Positions 35,431 to 47,090 of a stretch of DNA of 64,000 nt are shown piece by piece. The notes beneath the pieces were generated by a model. That model was not told where the DNA came from. It saw only the letters and a list, made by a program, of their open reading frames with translations, and did not search any database. The first letter of the stretch is position 1. Each line of letters begins with the position of its first letter. Source of the stretch: Ophioderma brevispina. Taxonomy: Eukaryota > Echinodermata > Ophiuroidea > Amphilepidida > Ophiodermatidae. Position numbers and translations under genes: made by a program. The stretch spans positions 44,934-108,933 of the forward strand of contig JAMKCH010001678.1 in NCBI GenBank assembly GCA_023653785.1, written 5' to 3'.

Positions 35431-36116
35431 CAGAACACCATTATTGACCGTAGTTATGCTCGATTGAAAATTTGTACCACTTTTTCATTTTATCCACGGA
35501 TTGTTACTCTCTGAACTGTCTTTAGACAATGCAGACACCTTCTCCCAGCTCATTCTTTGTTATGGTTTTCTTTGTTTTTGCGACAAAGGTCAGTTCTGAT
35601 ATTGAAAAGTAGTTTCAATTATTATAACTTCCATTATCCTTTCCTCATTCTTCTTTACTACGACTGCTCTGCCCTCGCCCCTCACCCACCCCCACCCCTA
35701 CTTGGGGAACTTTGGCGAGCCTCCTAAGACGAAGCCCGGCTCTTTCCATTTCAATAATCCACTTTCTAATCATTTCTTGCCGTTAATGCTTGCAAAGCGA
35801 TTGGTTAATTCCTTATTTGCGAAGATCCCCCCCCCGGTTTGACTTTCCGCTAGATTGGGGGGGGACAGGGGGCAGGGGGGGGCAGCGCAGCGCAGTAAGA
35901 GAATGAGGCAAGATCTTGGAATTCTAATAATTTAAGACTAAAACCTTTTCAATATCAGAACTGATCTTTGTCTCAAAACAAAAGAAATCCCTAAACGAAT
36001 AATGTTCTTTGGATAAGGGTATTGGTGTCTAAAGACAGCTCAGACAGTAACAATCGTGATCAAATGCAAAGTTGTACAAATTTTCAATCGACCATAACTC
36101 GGTCAATGTGTGTTCC
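35431..36116. mobile_element. TIR element, arms about 230 bp
   Basis: The left arm has TTATTGACCGTAGTTATG then CGATTGAAAATTTGTAC; the right arm carries the same in reverse complement. Inner matches include AACTGTCTTTAGACA with its reverse complement and TCAGTTCTGATATTGAAAAG. The centre has C and G runs (35828-35890). It is non-coding. Confidence 0.8.
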
Positions 36117-37010
36117 TTTTGAAAGATTTTTTCGGTGTCGGAAACCTAATTAAATCCTTTTCAGATGTATATTAATTTGTATGGTTTGGTATGGTTTTTT
36201 CTTTTTGTGAAATAGAGGGGCGCTTGAAGGGTTTCCTTTTCTTTAGACAACACTGATAACATGCTTTATCACTAGCTACGGTGTTTTGGGTAAAAATAAA
36301 AAATTAAAGGTTTTATTTTTTTTATTTTTTTTATATTTTTGAAAATCAATTAATGAAAAATAGAACTACATATTATACACCTAAGCGTAGGCACTATAAT
36401 TAATCTTAACATTGACTTAATTGTGGATATTGCAGTCAAGAAAGGACTCAAAAACAGCAGGCACTCAACAAAATGATCAGTGTGCTTAGTAAACTCAAAA
36501 TAATTAATTGTAAATACTCAATTCAATAAAATTTTTATAGTACTCAAAATATGTAAATAATACAGGCCTACAATTGTCACAAATACCCTTATTTCATTTG
36601 AGAAGTGTCAACAACACAAACATACATTTATATTATTTTACGGTAAATTGTGCAAAAAATAGTATCAATTACCTATTCTACAATATGTTGCTGTAACGTA
36701 ATTGATTGTTGAAGTTGTAATTCTTGATTAAAGTAGACCAGACTCAAATCAGTTAAGTTTTAACATAAAATAACATTTACATAATACAAAGTTACAACAA
36801 CAAGGCAATTTGTAAACCAAAAAGGACACACAACACGTAGTAATTTTATTACATTATTTTCATTTCAAATTTTGATAGATAGTTCAAAAAGCTCTTGTAG
36901 TCGGCCTTTCATGTTTTCGTATGAAATTTGGTCATTTTAATTCGAAATATAATTAAATTGAACGAAAAGTAATAGATTAAATAAATGTACTCATATATTT
37001 CATGTAAGGT
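36117..37010. other. AT-rich DNA, nothing recognised
   Basis: No coding potential or repeat partner was seen. Confidence 0.4.
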
Positions 37011-37290
37011 AGCGGAATATTGTGGTTTCATAAGCAGAGGGTCCTAGGTTTTGATTCCCAGTTAGGAAGGACTACATTTATGAAAATTTACATGATTAAT
37101 TAACAGCTAACGTATTAAATACACATCAGTGATTTGCTAAATCAGTCAAATCGAAAAAATCATCAAAAATCAGATCTTTGCATGTACGTAACAAGGACAG
37201 GTGTCCTAACATACCCTGCAATGAGAAGACCAAGCGCAACCTAATAAGGACCGAATCGGAGATTTAGTCATTACTGTCCGAACAGACACT
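37011..37290 (+). repeat. tRNA-like SINE head and short dispersed repeat
   Basis: GTGGTTTCATAAGCAGAGGG followed by TCCTAGGTTTTGATTCCCAG has a B-box-like end (GGTTNGATTCC). The part 37140-37260 resembles 39560-39690 (ATCCTAACATA..CTRCAA with GAAGACCAA or TAAGACCAA). No full tRNA fold is present. Confidence 0.4.
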
Positions 37291-37998
37291 TAACTACAAC
37301 ATCGTAATTGATGGGGAAATCGTAACTTGGAACACCTCCTTTTTCTTCCTTTTCTGTCAATTCTACATCTGGAAAAAGGTCTTATTAGAATTCTATCTAC
37401 AGACTTATCCTTCACTTAGAAGCTAGTCCTGCAAATTTCAAATATTTTTCAAATTCACTGATAGTGTCTTTAAGATGATAATGCAAGTAAAACAAGGCAC
37501 ATAGTACCTCATAACCATTTCGTTTCCCCTTCTTTTCCCTATTTCACCACATACCTACAACCCAACACAGCAAATTTATTAATAATTGGACTAACGTGAT
37601 AATTGCTTTAGGTACTTACTAAATAAGCGCAATAAAGTAGTGTGATTTTGAGTACATATAGAATAATATTATGAATTGTACTGATTAAAACATTTTGAGC
37701 TATCTAAATTAAAATACACGATAAGAGATAACTTAAAAAGATTACTCATTGAATTTACTCAAATTAAATGTAACCCGGTTAAACTTAATTTTATTGAGTA
37801 GATCCGGAAAATGATTTCTTTAGTGTGAAGTGTTAATATAATTTTAGAAAATAATGCCAACATAACTTACATCAACTTGCACAAACCTTCCATCTAAACA
37901 TATATTAAAGCAGTAGATTAAATTAGGTACTTTCATCACATCATTCAGAGTCGTAATGTACACACGGACTACTCATAGACTGTAGGTCGTAGACCAAA

Positions 37999-38195
37999 CA
38001 TTATGAGTTAAGGCATGCTCACTTCCAAGGGCTCAGTTCAGTAGCCTTGGATGGGTACATGTTAACAGTAGCTGACCATGTATATTCTGGGTATCATAAA
38101 TCATACTAAAAACCAGGGGGTGTATTTGCTCCATATACTGGTGAATGAAAGCTATTGAACTGTGCCATGGAATGAGATTTTATTAGCTCATAGTG
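37999..38195. mobile_element. Palindromic MITE with CATTATGAG/CTCATAGTG ends, copy 1
   Basis: It shares ends and the internal GG.ACAGTTCAGTAGCCTT with the element at 47504-47705. The arms are inverted copies of each other (CAGTTCAGTAG near the left, CTATTGAACTGTGCC near the right). A target duplication is not evident. Confidence 0.7.
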
Positions 38196-38243
38196 AAATG
38201 ATCACCTGGATAACCAATACCGTAACTACATCAAGAAGGAAGA

Positions 38244-40596
38244 ATTATTTACCAATTATTTAAATCCAATATACCGCCTTGTTCTCGAAATAAAAGTTGC
38301 CCATTTTCTTGAAAAATGAATAAATGTCACCTCAATATCTTTTCCCCTATGCCAGTGACTAATGGATACACATAGATTTCAGCAAACAATGGATCTAAAG
38401 ATATTCAACTATCGGACCGGTATACAGAGGAGAAAACACTTCCCGGTTCCGTTTCATGATATCACACATTTTCTAAATGATTGATCGGCATAGCCTCCTT
38501 TAAACGAAGTCCTCCGTTACCATAGACTACCTCGTAGTCATTATATTAATTGATGAAGTACATTTAACCTAATGTAGTCGACCTAGTCTAGGATTGGAAT
38601 ATTTCAAATGGGTATTGCACTGATAGAGTACAAAGATTTAATTTAAAGACGGTTATTGTGCTGATCATTCGTAGTCCTTATATTGGTGGTTTATCAAGTA
38701 CACTTGACGGCACTTGCCCTGTGCTACTCATGTGCAGAGTATGCTTGCCCTGTCTGTATGGGAAAGATCAACCCATGCCAAGAAGCTTGATTCAGCATTA
38801 AATGCCTCCTGCCGGCTTATCACAGGATGTCTTCGTCCAACACCAACGGAGAACTTATACATCCTAGCAGGAATTGCTCCACCAGACATCCGTCGTAGTG
38901 TAGCGAGCATGCGAGAGCGTAGCTGTCAAGTATCTAATGTGAAGCACCCTATGTCTGGACAGAGACCTGTTGCCAACCGCCTTAAATCCAGAGAGAGTTT
39001 CTTAAACAAAGTCCAACCTCTTGAATCAGTCTCTAAGGAGTATAAGAGAGTCGCATTGTGGAAAGAAAGACTTGCTGTCAACCAAGTAACATCTATTGGT
39101 ATTGAATCTGGTGAGCATCTTCCACCTGGAGCTGACTCCTCATGGGCTGAATGGCGATGCCTCAACAGATCGATCTAAAGTTTCTTTGCAGAAGTGGGGC
39201 TACCTGGAAGCAGATCAAGACAATATAGCTGTGGTTATGGAACAGCACCACAGACTATGGAACATCTCTTGGTCTGCCCACTGTTGGAGCAACAATGCAC
39301 AAACAAGGACCTTGCGGAATTCAGTGAAGCAGCCAGACGTTGTACCGATCTCTGGCTGGATCATATTTGAGAATCACTGTGTTTGGACACGATAAGAAGA
39401 AGAAGATCAAGTACATTTTGGCTAAATGTATTCAGCATCGTCTGGGGAAGAAGACATATCAAATGAGTAATACACTAAAGAGCAAATATTCCATTTAAAG
39501 ATAGTTATTGTTTTGAATGAACATCTGAAAATAGTATGTGTTTCTGAGGTTAAAGGCACTATAAATCGACACTATAAATCGTAAAAACTCAAGATATTTA
39601 TATGTCTGTAACACGTATAGTTATCCTAACATATCCTACAAGTGATAAGACCAAAAGCAATCTAATTACGACAAAACCGAATAGGTGTGAAAGTTATCAT
39701 AGTCCGGGCTCCATAGACGACAACCGAATAAAGCGTGAAACTAATGTTGCGTGAAGAGTCAACTGAATCGATTGCCCTATTGTTCACCATTGTTCCCGGA
39801 CTGTGAGCCCGGAGGACTATATCTCCTGCCACAACGGATATTTTAGTCATTACTGTCTGTATCATTATTAAAATACATCAAATAGCAAAGTAGCGGGACA
39901 CGCTACCGAACTCTAAAAAGAGAACATCAGACAGGCAGTGGAAACGACTGCCAAAATACAAGAACAGATAAATTCATAACACTCACACAAAATAGATTAT
40001 TTAAAAATGAAAAAGCCCAAGAAGCTCGGGGTCGGGTCAACCGACAGTAATGAAAAGGAAAGATTAATATTCCTATATGGGGCCGAATCCCAGTTAGGGT
40101 CATTACGGACTTTCCAAACGGAATAGCTACAGATGATGGCAATTTAGCTGGTAAAGAATACTGTGTGTACACGAAGTTTCAATTTCAACCCTCGCTTGGC
40201 TTTAGGCTAATCTGTATCATATCAAATATATCCTTACCTTTATACCCATAAGTGATATGTCTACCAAGAAAAGCTAATAAACTTCTCGGGATCCTCTTTA
40301 GTTCTTCTAAACACAATTTCACCTAATTTTTAATTATTACAATATGATCTTTAATCACTAATAAAGGTTCAGGATGATGTTGTAACCCGAGTTTACTTCT
40401 GATTTAAACAAGAGGGTTATTTGTGATTGAAAAAAAGACATATAATACTATGTACACATTAAGAGTCAGCGTTTTCATAACTTTATATGGCGTATTGCTG
40501 CTGACAATGATTCTCATATTAGTATCTTATCTTTTCAAGAGAAAGATGCTCCGAAAACACGAACATGAAAAATATAAAATATAACAACTCTATGGT
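38244..40596. repeat. 2.35 kb tandem duplication, unit 1
   Basis: The unit begins at ATTATTTACCAATTATTTAA and runs to TATGGT, where the second unit starts. It is 2353 bp. The two units look identical over long stretches, and I saw only two single-base indels (near 38335 and 40211). ATTATTTA occurs at both outer boundaries and at the junction. The unit carries a LINE fragment and the repeat shared with 32610. Confidence 0.95.
38703..39405 (+). pseudogene. 5'-truncated LINE insertion with target duplication (unit 1)
   Basis: The ORF 38714-39178 (154 residues) contains KKLDSALNASCRLITGCLRP and TENLYILAGIAPPDIRR, the conserved block after the RT thumb. After a frame change, 39220-39390 reads TAPQTMEHLLVCPLLEQQC, the H...C zinc-knuckle-like end, stopping at TGA. 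The 3' end is GATAAGAAGAAGAAG. A 10 bp duplication ATCAAGTACA flanks it (38693-38702 and 39406-39415). The endonuclease and RT palm are missing, so it is dead on arrival. It is a different member of the group that makes up 7372-10330. Confidence 0.88.
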
Positions 40597-42951
40597 ATTA
40601 TTTACCAATTATTTAAATCCAATATACCGCCTTGTTCTCGAAATAAAAGTTGCCCATTTTCTTGAAAAATGAATAAAATGTCACCTCAATATCTTTTCCC
40701 CTATGCCAGTGACTAATGGATACACATAGATTTCAGCAAACAATGGATCTAAAGATATTCAACTATCGGACCGGTATACAGAGGAGAAAACACTTCCCGG
40801 TTCCGTTTCATGATATCACACATTTTCTAAATGATTGATCGGCATAGCCTCCTTTAAACGAAGTCCTCCGTTACCATAGACTACCTCGTAGTCATTATAT
40901 TAATTGATGAAGTACATTTAACCTAATGTAGTCGACCTAGTCTAGGATTGGAATATTTCAAATGGGTATTGCACTGATAGAGTACAAAGATTTAATTTAA
41001 AGACGGTTATTGTGCTGATCATTCGTAGTCCTTATATTGGTGGTTTATCAAGTACACTTGACGGCACTTGCCCTGTGCTACTCATGTGCAGAGTATGCTT
41101 GCCCTGTCTGTATGGGAAAGATCAACCCATGCCAAGAAGCTTGATTCAGCATTAAATGCCTCCTGCCGGCTTATCACAGGATGTCTTCGTCCAACACCAA
41201 CGGAGAACTTATACATCCTAGCAGGAATTGCTCCACCAGACATCCGTCGTAGTGTAGCGAGCATGCGAGAGCGTAGCTGTCAAGTATCTAATGTGAAGCA
41301 CCCTATGTCTGGACAGAGACCTGTTGCCAACCGCCTTAAATCCAGAGAGAGTTTCTTAAACAAAGTCCAACCTCTTGAATCAGTCTCTAAGGAGTATAAG
41401 AGAGTCGCATTGTGGAAAGAAAGACTTGCTGTCAACCAAGTAACATCTATTGGTATTGAATCTGGTGAGCATCTTCCACCTGGAGCTGACTCCTCATGGG
41501 CTGAATGGCGATGCCTCAACAGATCGATCTAAAGTTTCTTTGCAGAAGTGGGGCTACCTGGAAGCAGATCAAGACAATATAGCTGTGGTTATGGAACAGC
41601 ACCACAGACTATGGAACATCTCTTGGTCTGCCCACTGTTGGAGCAACAATGCACAAACAAGGACCTTGCGGAATTCAGTGAAGCAGCCAGACGTTGTACC
41701 GATCTCTGGCTGGATCATATTTGAGAATCACTGTGTTTGGACACGATAAGAAGAAGAAGATCAAGTACATTTTGGCTAAATGTATTCAGCATCGTCTGGG
41801 GAAGAAGACATATCAAATGAGTAATACACTAAAGAGCAAATATTCCATTTAAAGATAGTTATTGTTTTGAATGAACATCTGAAAATAGTATGTGTTTCTG
41901 AGGTTAAAGGCACTATAAATCGACACTATAAATCGTAAAAACTCAAGATATTTATATGTCTGTAACACGTATAGTTATCCTAACATATCCTACAAGTGAT
42001 AAGACCAAAAGCAATCTAATTACGACAAAACCGAATAGGTGTGAAAGTTATCATAGTCCGGGCTCCATAGACGACAACCGAATAAAGCGTGAAACTAATG
42101 TTGCGTGAAGAGTCAACTGAATCGATTGCCCTATTGTTCACCATTGTTCCCGGACTGTGAGCCCGGAGGACTATATCTCCTGCCACAACGGATATTTTAG
42201 TCATTACTGTCTGTATCATTATTAAAATACATCAAATAGCAAAGTAGCGGGACACGCTACCGAACTCTAAAAAGAGAACATCAGACAGGCAGTGGAAACG
42301 ACTGCCAAAATACAAGAACAGATAAATTCATAACACTCACACAAAATAGATTATTTAAAAATGAAAAAGCCCAAGAAGCTCGGGGTCGGGTCAACCGACA
42401 GTAATGAAAAGGAAAGATTAATATTCCTATATGGGGCCGAATCCCAGTTAGGGTCATTACGGACTTTCCAAACGGAATAGCTACAGATGATGGCAATTTA
42501 GCTGGTAAAGAATACTGTGTGTACACGAAGTTTCAATTTCAACCCTCGCTTGGCTTTAGGCTAAATCTGTATCATATCAAATATATCCTTACCTTTATAC
42601 CCATAAGTGATATGTCTACCAAGAAAAGCTAATAAACTTCTCGGGATCCTCTTTAGTTCTTCTAAACACAATTTCACCTAATTTTTAATTATTACAATAT
42701 GATCTTTAATCACTAATAAAGGTTCAGGATGATGTTGTAACCCGAGTTTACTTCTGATTTAAACAAGAGGGTTATTTGTGATTGAAAAAAAGACATATAA
42801 TACTATGTACACATTAAGAGTCAGCGTTTTCATAACTTTATATGGCGTATTGCTGCTGACAATGATTCTCATATTAGTATCTTATCTTTTCAAGAGAAAG
42901 ATGCTCCGAAAACACGAACATGAAAAATATAAAATATAACAACTCTATGGT
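40597..42951. repeat. 2.35 kb tandem duplication, unit 2
   Basis: Same content and order as 38244-40596, 2355 bp, with identical ORFs. The following base run is ATTATTTA and then unrelated sequence. Near-identity means either a very recent duplication or an assembly artefact. Confidence 0.95.
41057..41759 (+). pseudogene. 5'-truncated LINE insertion (unit 2 copy)
   Basis: This is the copy of 38703-39405 inside the second tandem unit, with the same 154-residue ORF (41068-41532), the same frame change and the same ATCAAGTACA flanks. It arose by duplication of the unit, not by a separate insertion. Confidence 0.88.
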
Positions 42952-43542
42952 ATTATTTAACCTATTTTTAACACCCACTGCTTCTTACTTTATCATCATT
43001 TTAAGAGGATAAGATTCGGTTAAAACTTTGTTTTAAATTCATGATGTTTCTAAAGAAGTTAAAACTGGCTTTCAGCACAGCACACGTGCACGTTGGAAGA
43101 TGCACTGTTAATACACTCCGTAAATTGAAATATTCCGTATTTTTACCTTGTAAGATAAAGTTTATGCTAATTAGTGTGCTTACAACCAACTACACTCACC
43201 CAAACACCTACATGTGATAGGACACATCTACCCGTGTATTCTTATATCACCCACAATTGTGTACATCTATCTAAACTCACGTTAAAGTTCTGTTCGTTTT
43301 ACTGAACAAAAAAGTCTAGAAATGGCCATGGCCGTATTCAAAACAGAATACGGAGGCGTCTGGCAGCTAAATTTCTAGACAACTTTTTTCGTTCCTTAAA
43401 ATAAACAACTTAAACATTAGTTTCGATAGATATACACGATCGTGGGTGATTAAGAGTATACAGGTAGGTGTGTCTTATTATATGTACGCGTTTGGGTGGG
43501 TGAAGGTGGTTGTAATCGCACAAATGAGCATAAACTATGTAT

Positions 43543-44093
43543 GATTTACGGAACAAATTCCTTATTTTCAGTGGCGTAACCAGACCTTTACAAATGGGGG
43601 GGCTGAAGGGGGCAAATTTGGGTCCTTCTCCATAGACACTGTACAAAAGGTCAGTTCATTTGGGGGGGCGGAAGGGGGGGCAAGGGTTTTGTTTGGGGGG
43701 CTCTCGCCCCCCCCCTGCCCCCCCCCTGGTTACGCCACTGCTTATTTTTAAGGGGAAAATACGAAATGTTTCAATTTACGAAGTCAACAATTTTAGGGAC
43801 ATACTTGTGGGGTTAAGATGCCATACGCTAGAGTGTCCTTTCACGGAAGGTAAATTACGTTGAATGGACTTTTGATTGCCCTGACATACCCTAAAGATCA
43901 TCCAAGCATGCGAAGAATACAATACATGCACCTGGTTCACCTGAACATTTCGGATATTTCTGCAGGTGATTCTTTTGTATTCTCTGCATGCTGGGGTTGT
44001 TCTGGAGGCAGGTCAGGCTGGCCATGTTGACCTATTGACCTCCCGTGCAAGCGCCCTATACGTGTATTTGTCACTGACCTCTACACATGGATA
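43543..44093. repeat. Young direct duplication, copy 1 (carries hAT MITE)
   Basis: Outside the MITE at 43569-43740, this segment matches 44566-44936 with very few differences (for example CTTTCACGGAAGG against CTTTCAAGGAAGG). It ends inside the left end of the MITE described at 44915 (CACTGACCTCTACACATGG), where an A-run of about 20 begins. Confidence 0.9.
43569..43740. mobile_element. hAT-type MITE, 172 bp, 8 bp target duplication, empty site in window
   Basis: Perfect 15 bp ends, CAGTGGCGTAACCAG and CTGGTTACGCCACTG, are flanked by CTTATTTT (43561-43568 and 43741-43748). The duplicate segment at 44590 has a single CTTATTTT and no element. The interior has G and C runs and no coding sequence. 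Confidence 0.95.
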
Positions 44094-44565
44094 AAAAAAA
44101 AAAAAAAAAAAAATAAAATTGGGTACAGGTGTGCGTCCGCCGAGGTAAAAAATCGACCCATGTTTATAGTGACCAAATTATTCAAAAATATGACCCATTT
44201 CTATAGTTGGTTCCGAAATTTTGACCCATTTCTATAGTTGGCTTTGAAATTTCGCACCATTTTCATAGTAATCTTAGCAAAATCGGCCCATTTTCATAGT
44301 AACTTTTCCGAAAATCAGAAAAATCAACCATTTTCATTGTGATTTTACTGAAAATCAGAAAAATTGACCCATTTTCATAGTAAATTGAGACCAAAAATTG
44401 AAAAATGGACCCATTTATATAGGAGCAATGACCTCAAAAAATGACCCATCAATATAGTAGCATGGTGGGAAAAACGACCCATTGTTATAGTAAGGGGTGA
44501 AAATGAGACCCATATCGGCGGCACATATGTACCTACCCTTTTCCACTGAGTACCCCCCCCCCGGG
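44094..44565. repeat. Element with degenerate GACCCATTT..ATAGT repeats
   Basis: GACCCAT or a close variant followed by TT.ATAGTAA recurs about ten times at intervals of roughly 30-60 bp. The ends are inverted (GGGTACAGGTGTGCGTCCGC at about 44121 against GGTAGGTACATATGTGCCGC on the minus strand at about 44536). The right end is GTACCCCCCCCCCCGGGG. The left end is replaced by an A-run. Confidence 0.7.
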
Positions 44566-44936
44566 GATTTACGGAACAAATTCCTTATTTTTAAGGGGAA
44601 AATACGAAATGTTTCAATTTACGAAGTCAACAATTTTAGGGACATACTTGTGGGGTTAAGATGCCATACGCTAGAGTGTCCTTTCAAGGAAGGTAAATTA
44701 CGTTGAATGGACTTTTGATTGCCCTGACATACCCTAAAGATCATCCAAGCATGCGAAGAATACAATACATGCACCTGGTTCACCTGAACATTTCGGATAT
44801 TTCTGCAGGTGATTCTTTTGTATTCTCTGCATGCTGGGGTTGTTCTGGAGGCAGGTCAGGCTGGCCATGTTGACCTATTGACCTCCCGTGCAAGCGCCCT
44901 ATACGTGTATTTGTCACTGACCTCTACACATGGATA
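44566..44936. repeat. Young direct duplication, copy 2 (empty site)
   Basis: Matches 43543-44093 without the hAT MITE. Its right end continues into the intact palindromic MITE at 44915. Copy 1 has lost everything after GGATA. Confidence 0.9.
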
Positions 44937-45170
44937 GCGGGCCTGAGTCGCTGATTGAAACATCGGGAAGTTGGTTTTTGACACATACAATATGGCGAGA
45001 AACAATGCATACACCTTGTCAAACAATAGAACATCTGTGTGGAATATGTGCACCAGCAGGTGTATGCATTGTTTCCGCCATATTGTATAGGTCAAAACCA
45101 ACTTCCTGATGTTTCACTCGGCGACCATTCAACTGTGCGGCAGCCCGCTATCCATGTGTAGAGGTCAGTG
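44915..45170. mobile_element. Palindromic hAT-type MITE, 256 bp, 8 bp target duplication
   Basis: The arms of about 110 bp are inverted copies (CACTGACCTCTACACATGG at both ends, then ATAGCGGGC, GAAACATC.GGAAGTTGG, ACAATATGGCG and AACAATGCATACACCT). GTATTTGT flanks both sides (44907-44914 and 45171-45178). It could form a long hairpin. The minus-strand ORF at 44856-45101 is a by-product. Confidence 0.92.
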
Positions 45171-45762
45171 GTATTTGTACTCGAAACATATAATTATTTT
45201 GTTTGATCGATTCATACACATTCAATGTACAAGAACATGCCTCATTTATCATGCCATCTTAGGCTCCCTGTTGTTATGAGGACGTGTGCTATATGCTTTG
45301 GAAATTTACGGTTAGCATTTTCAATTTGGTGCCGCAACTCAATTTGAACTTTGAGATATTTTTCCAACACCTCATACAAACTTGTATTAGTGTATTTTGA
45401 AGTTCGTATAGGATAACTAATAATTAATGTAAGCAATGATTTCAGTGTAAAAAGTCTCTATATGTTTTTCCAAAACAAGCAATTCATTTTTTCAGTGTTA
45501 AAAGTCCGTGTTTCTTAAACAAACCTTCTGAAGTGGGCATATATGTGTATGGTGTTATAAATAATTTGATACCGTTAAAATATATCATTACCGATATATT
45601 AAAAGCTATCTCATCGTTTCAACGTTATGCCAAAAGAGTGTCATGATATTATTAAAGCTTTGAAAAAAATACGCCGTTATTTCGGCAATTTTTAGAGGCC
45701 TGTTTCTTTTTCATTTCGAAATAGCAATTCTAATGTAATCGTTGTAAATCTGTAACCTTGAA

Positions 45763-46182
45763 ATGACAAGTCTGTCAAAAATAACCCCAATTTGGTTGAT
45801 ACGGCAAATTGACAACAAACAAACAAATCTAATATATTTATTAGTCCAAACAAATCCTTTTCAGATTGGGAATTTTACAGGGAATCAAGCTCTCTATTCA
45901 TACACATGCCAACTCTTGAGACGTGTCCTTTTCCAGTCTCCTATTACCATGATTAAACTAAACGAAGTGGGAATAGGGAACAATAACAGAGGTTCTGCCA
46001 GCGGATGTCACATTAAATGCGGAATACAAAAGGTGATCTTTGCTTCAACTCGCACTCGACTTCTTAGAACGTGCGGTCAAATATCGAATCAGACAGCGCC
46101 GCTGGCTAAACGAGGGGTATTATTTAATGAAATGACATCAATAATAAACTTTTTAAACAAAATTCAGGTAATACCCTACTAA
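45763..46182 (+). CDS. Unrecognised ORF, possible exon
   Basis: 139 residues, longer than most ORFs here. A possible acceptor (CCTTTTCAG near 45864) and donor (TTCAG/GTAATA near 46168) would frame a roughly 300 base exon with four cysteines (CQLL, CHIKC, RTCGQ). The next ORF (46246-46503, 85 residues) follows at once in another frame, and the two could be pieces of one decayed coding region. No domain is recognised. Chance cannot be excluded. Confidence 0.2.
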   Translation: MTSLSKITPIWLIRQIDNKQTNLIYLLVQTNPFQIGNFTGNQALYSYTCQLLRRVLFQSPITMIKLNEVGIGNNNRGSASGCHIKCGIQKVIFASTRTRLLRTCGQISNQTAPLAKRGVLFNEMTSIINFLNKIQVIPY

Positions 46183-46245
46183 AATTACACATTGCTTTTT
46201 CCAAAATGATATGTCAATTGGATCCAAACTAAATTCGGACGCATT

Positions 46246-46503
46246 TTGAGAAATTGTTCAGTCTATTTCCCCAAATACCCAAATACGTTTTCCTCCGGTT
46301 ATATTGGAAGGTCTAATTATTGTTCCTATGCGAGTGACAAAAACAATGGAGCTGTACTTCGGGGCATACTACCAGAGCCACGCTACCATGGTGGATTTAA
46401 ATGTCCCGATTGGACGCCTCCTATATTCCCTCGTCGTGGTTTGGGAGATGTTGCATGCAAAATTGTAAAAACATACAGGGCTGTGCAGAAATCGATTTTA
46501 TAA
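46246..46503 (+). CDS. Unrecognised ORF, possible decayed coding fragment
   Basis: 85 residues, less AT-rich than the surroundings, with residues such as GYIGRSNYCSYA and YHGGFKCPDWTPPIFPRRG that do not look like translated AT-rich DNA. No family is recognised. It lies 64 bp after the 139-residue ORF, in a different frame. Confidence 0.2.
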   Translation: MRNCSVYFPKYPNTFSSGYIGRSNYCSYASDKNNGAVLRGILPEPRYHGGFKCPDWTPPIFPRRGLGDVACKIVKTYRAVQKSIL

Positions 46504-46904
46504 ATCCCCTGAACTGCTTAAACGTATCATTCTTGCATCGGTAGGTTTTGCACTACATGCATTTGAACTTTCTTCATTTGTCATATAGAGTAAACAGCCC
46601 CGGAATGCAACACTAGACAATCGTTACATGAAGCCCATGTTTCTTGGTACACGAACGAGTAATTTTGCAATAAAAGCTCCGAGTTACAAAAATATGACAA
46701 TATTCTAAAGCTTTGAAGAAATATGGACTGAAGAATTAGAACGAAGATTAAACATCATTACCTTAAACCCTTACATGCACATCTTTATATACGGTACTAT
46801 AGTAGATTTCAAAATGAAATTAAGTGAGTCTCCATGCATATTTCGATGAGGGTGATATTGCTCATGAATTTCGTGCTCTACTTCTTAATAGTTTTCAACA
46901 ACAC

Positions 46905-47090
46905 ATATACAAACAACCCACTCGCTGTACATACACTTTACCCACCCACCCATCCTCATTCAGCCACCTACACTCCACATGCAGCCGTCTGTACCACCTA
47001 CCGTACACCAAACCACCCACTTACCACCGACCCAATGCCCAACCTTCCAAACATATACACACAACACCCATTCTCCCACATATACAAGGT
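46905..47090. repeat. C/A-rich, G-poor tract
   Basis: About 185 bp with only around ten G on the plus strand, rich in CCCAC and CACAC steps. Because stops are rare, two overlapping frames stay open here (46824-47096 and 46834-47193). I treat it as low-complexity DNA. Confidence 0.6.

Noticed and set aside
35828..35890. C-run and G-run as a regulatory site
   Set aside because: They are the centre of a TIR element and similar runs occur in several MITEs here.
43543..44936. LTR retrotransposon with 370 bp direct repeats
   Set aside because: No TG...CA ends, primer site or protein; the DNA between is the GACCCAT element. A local duplication explains it better.
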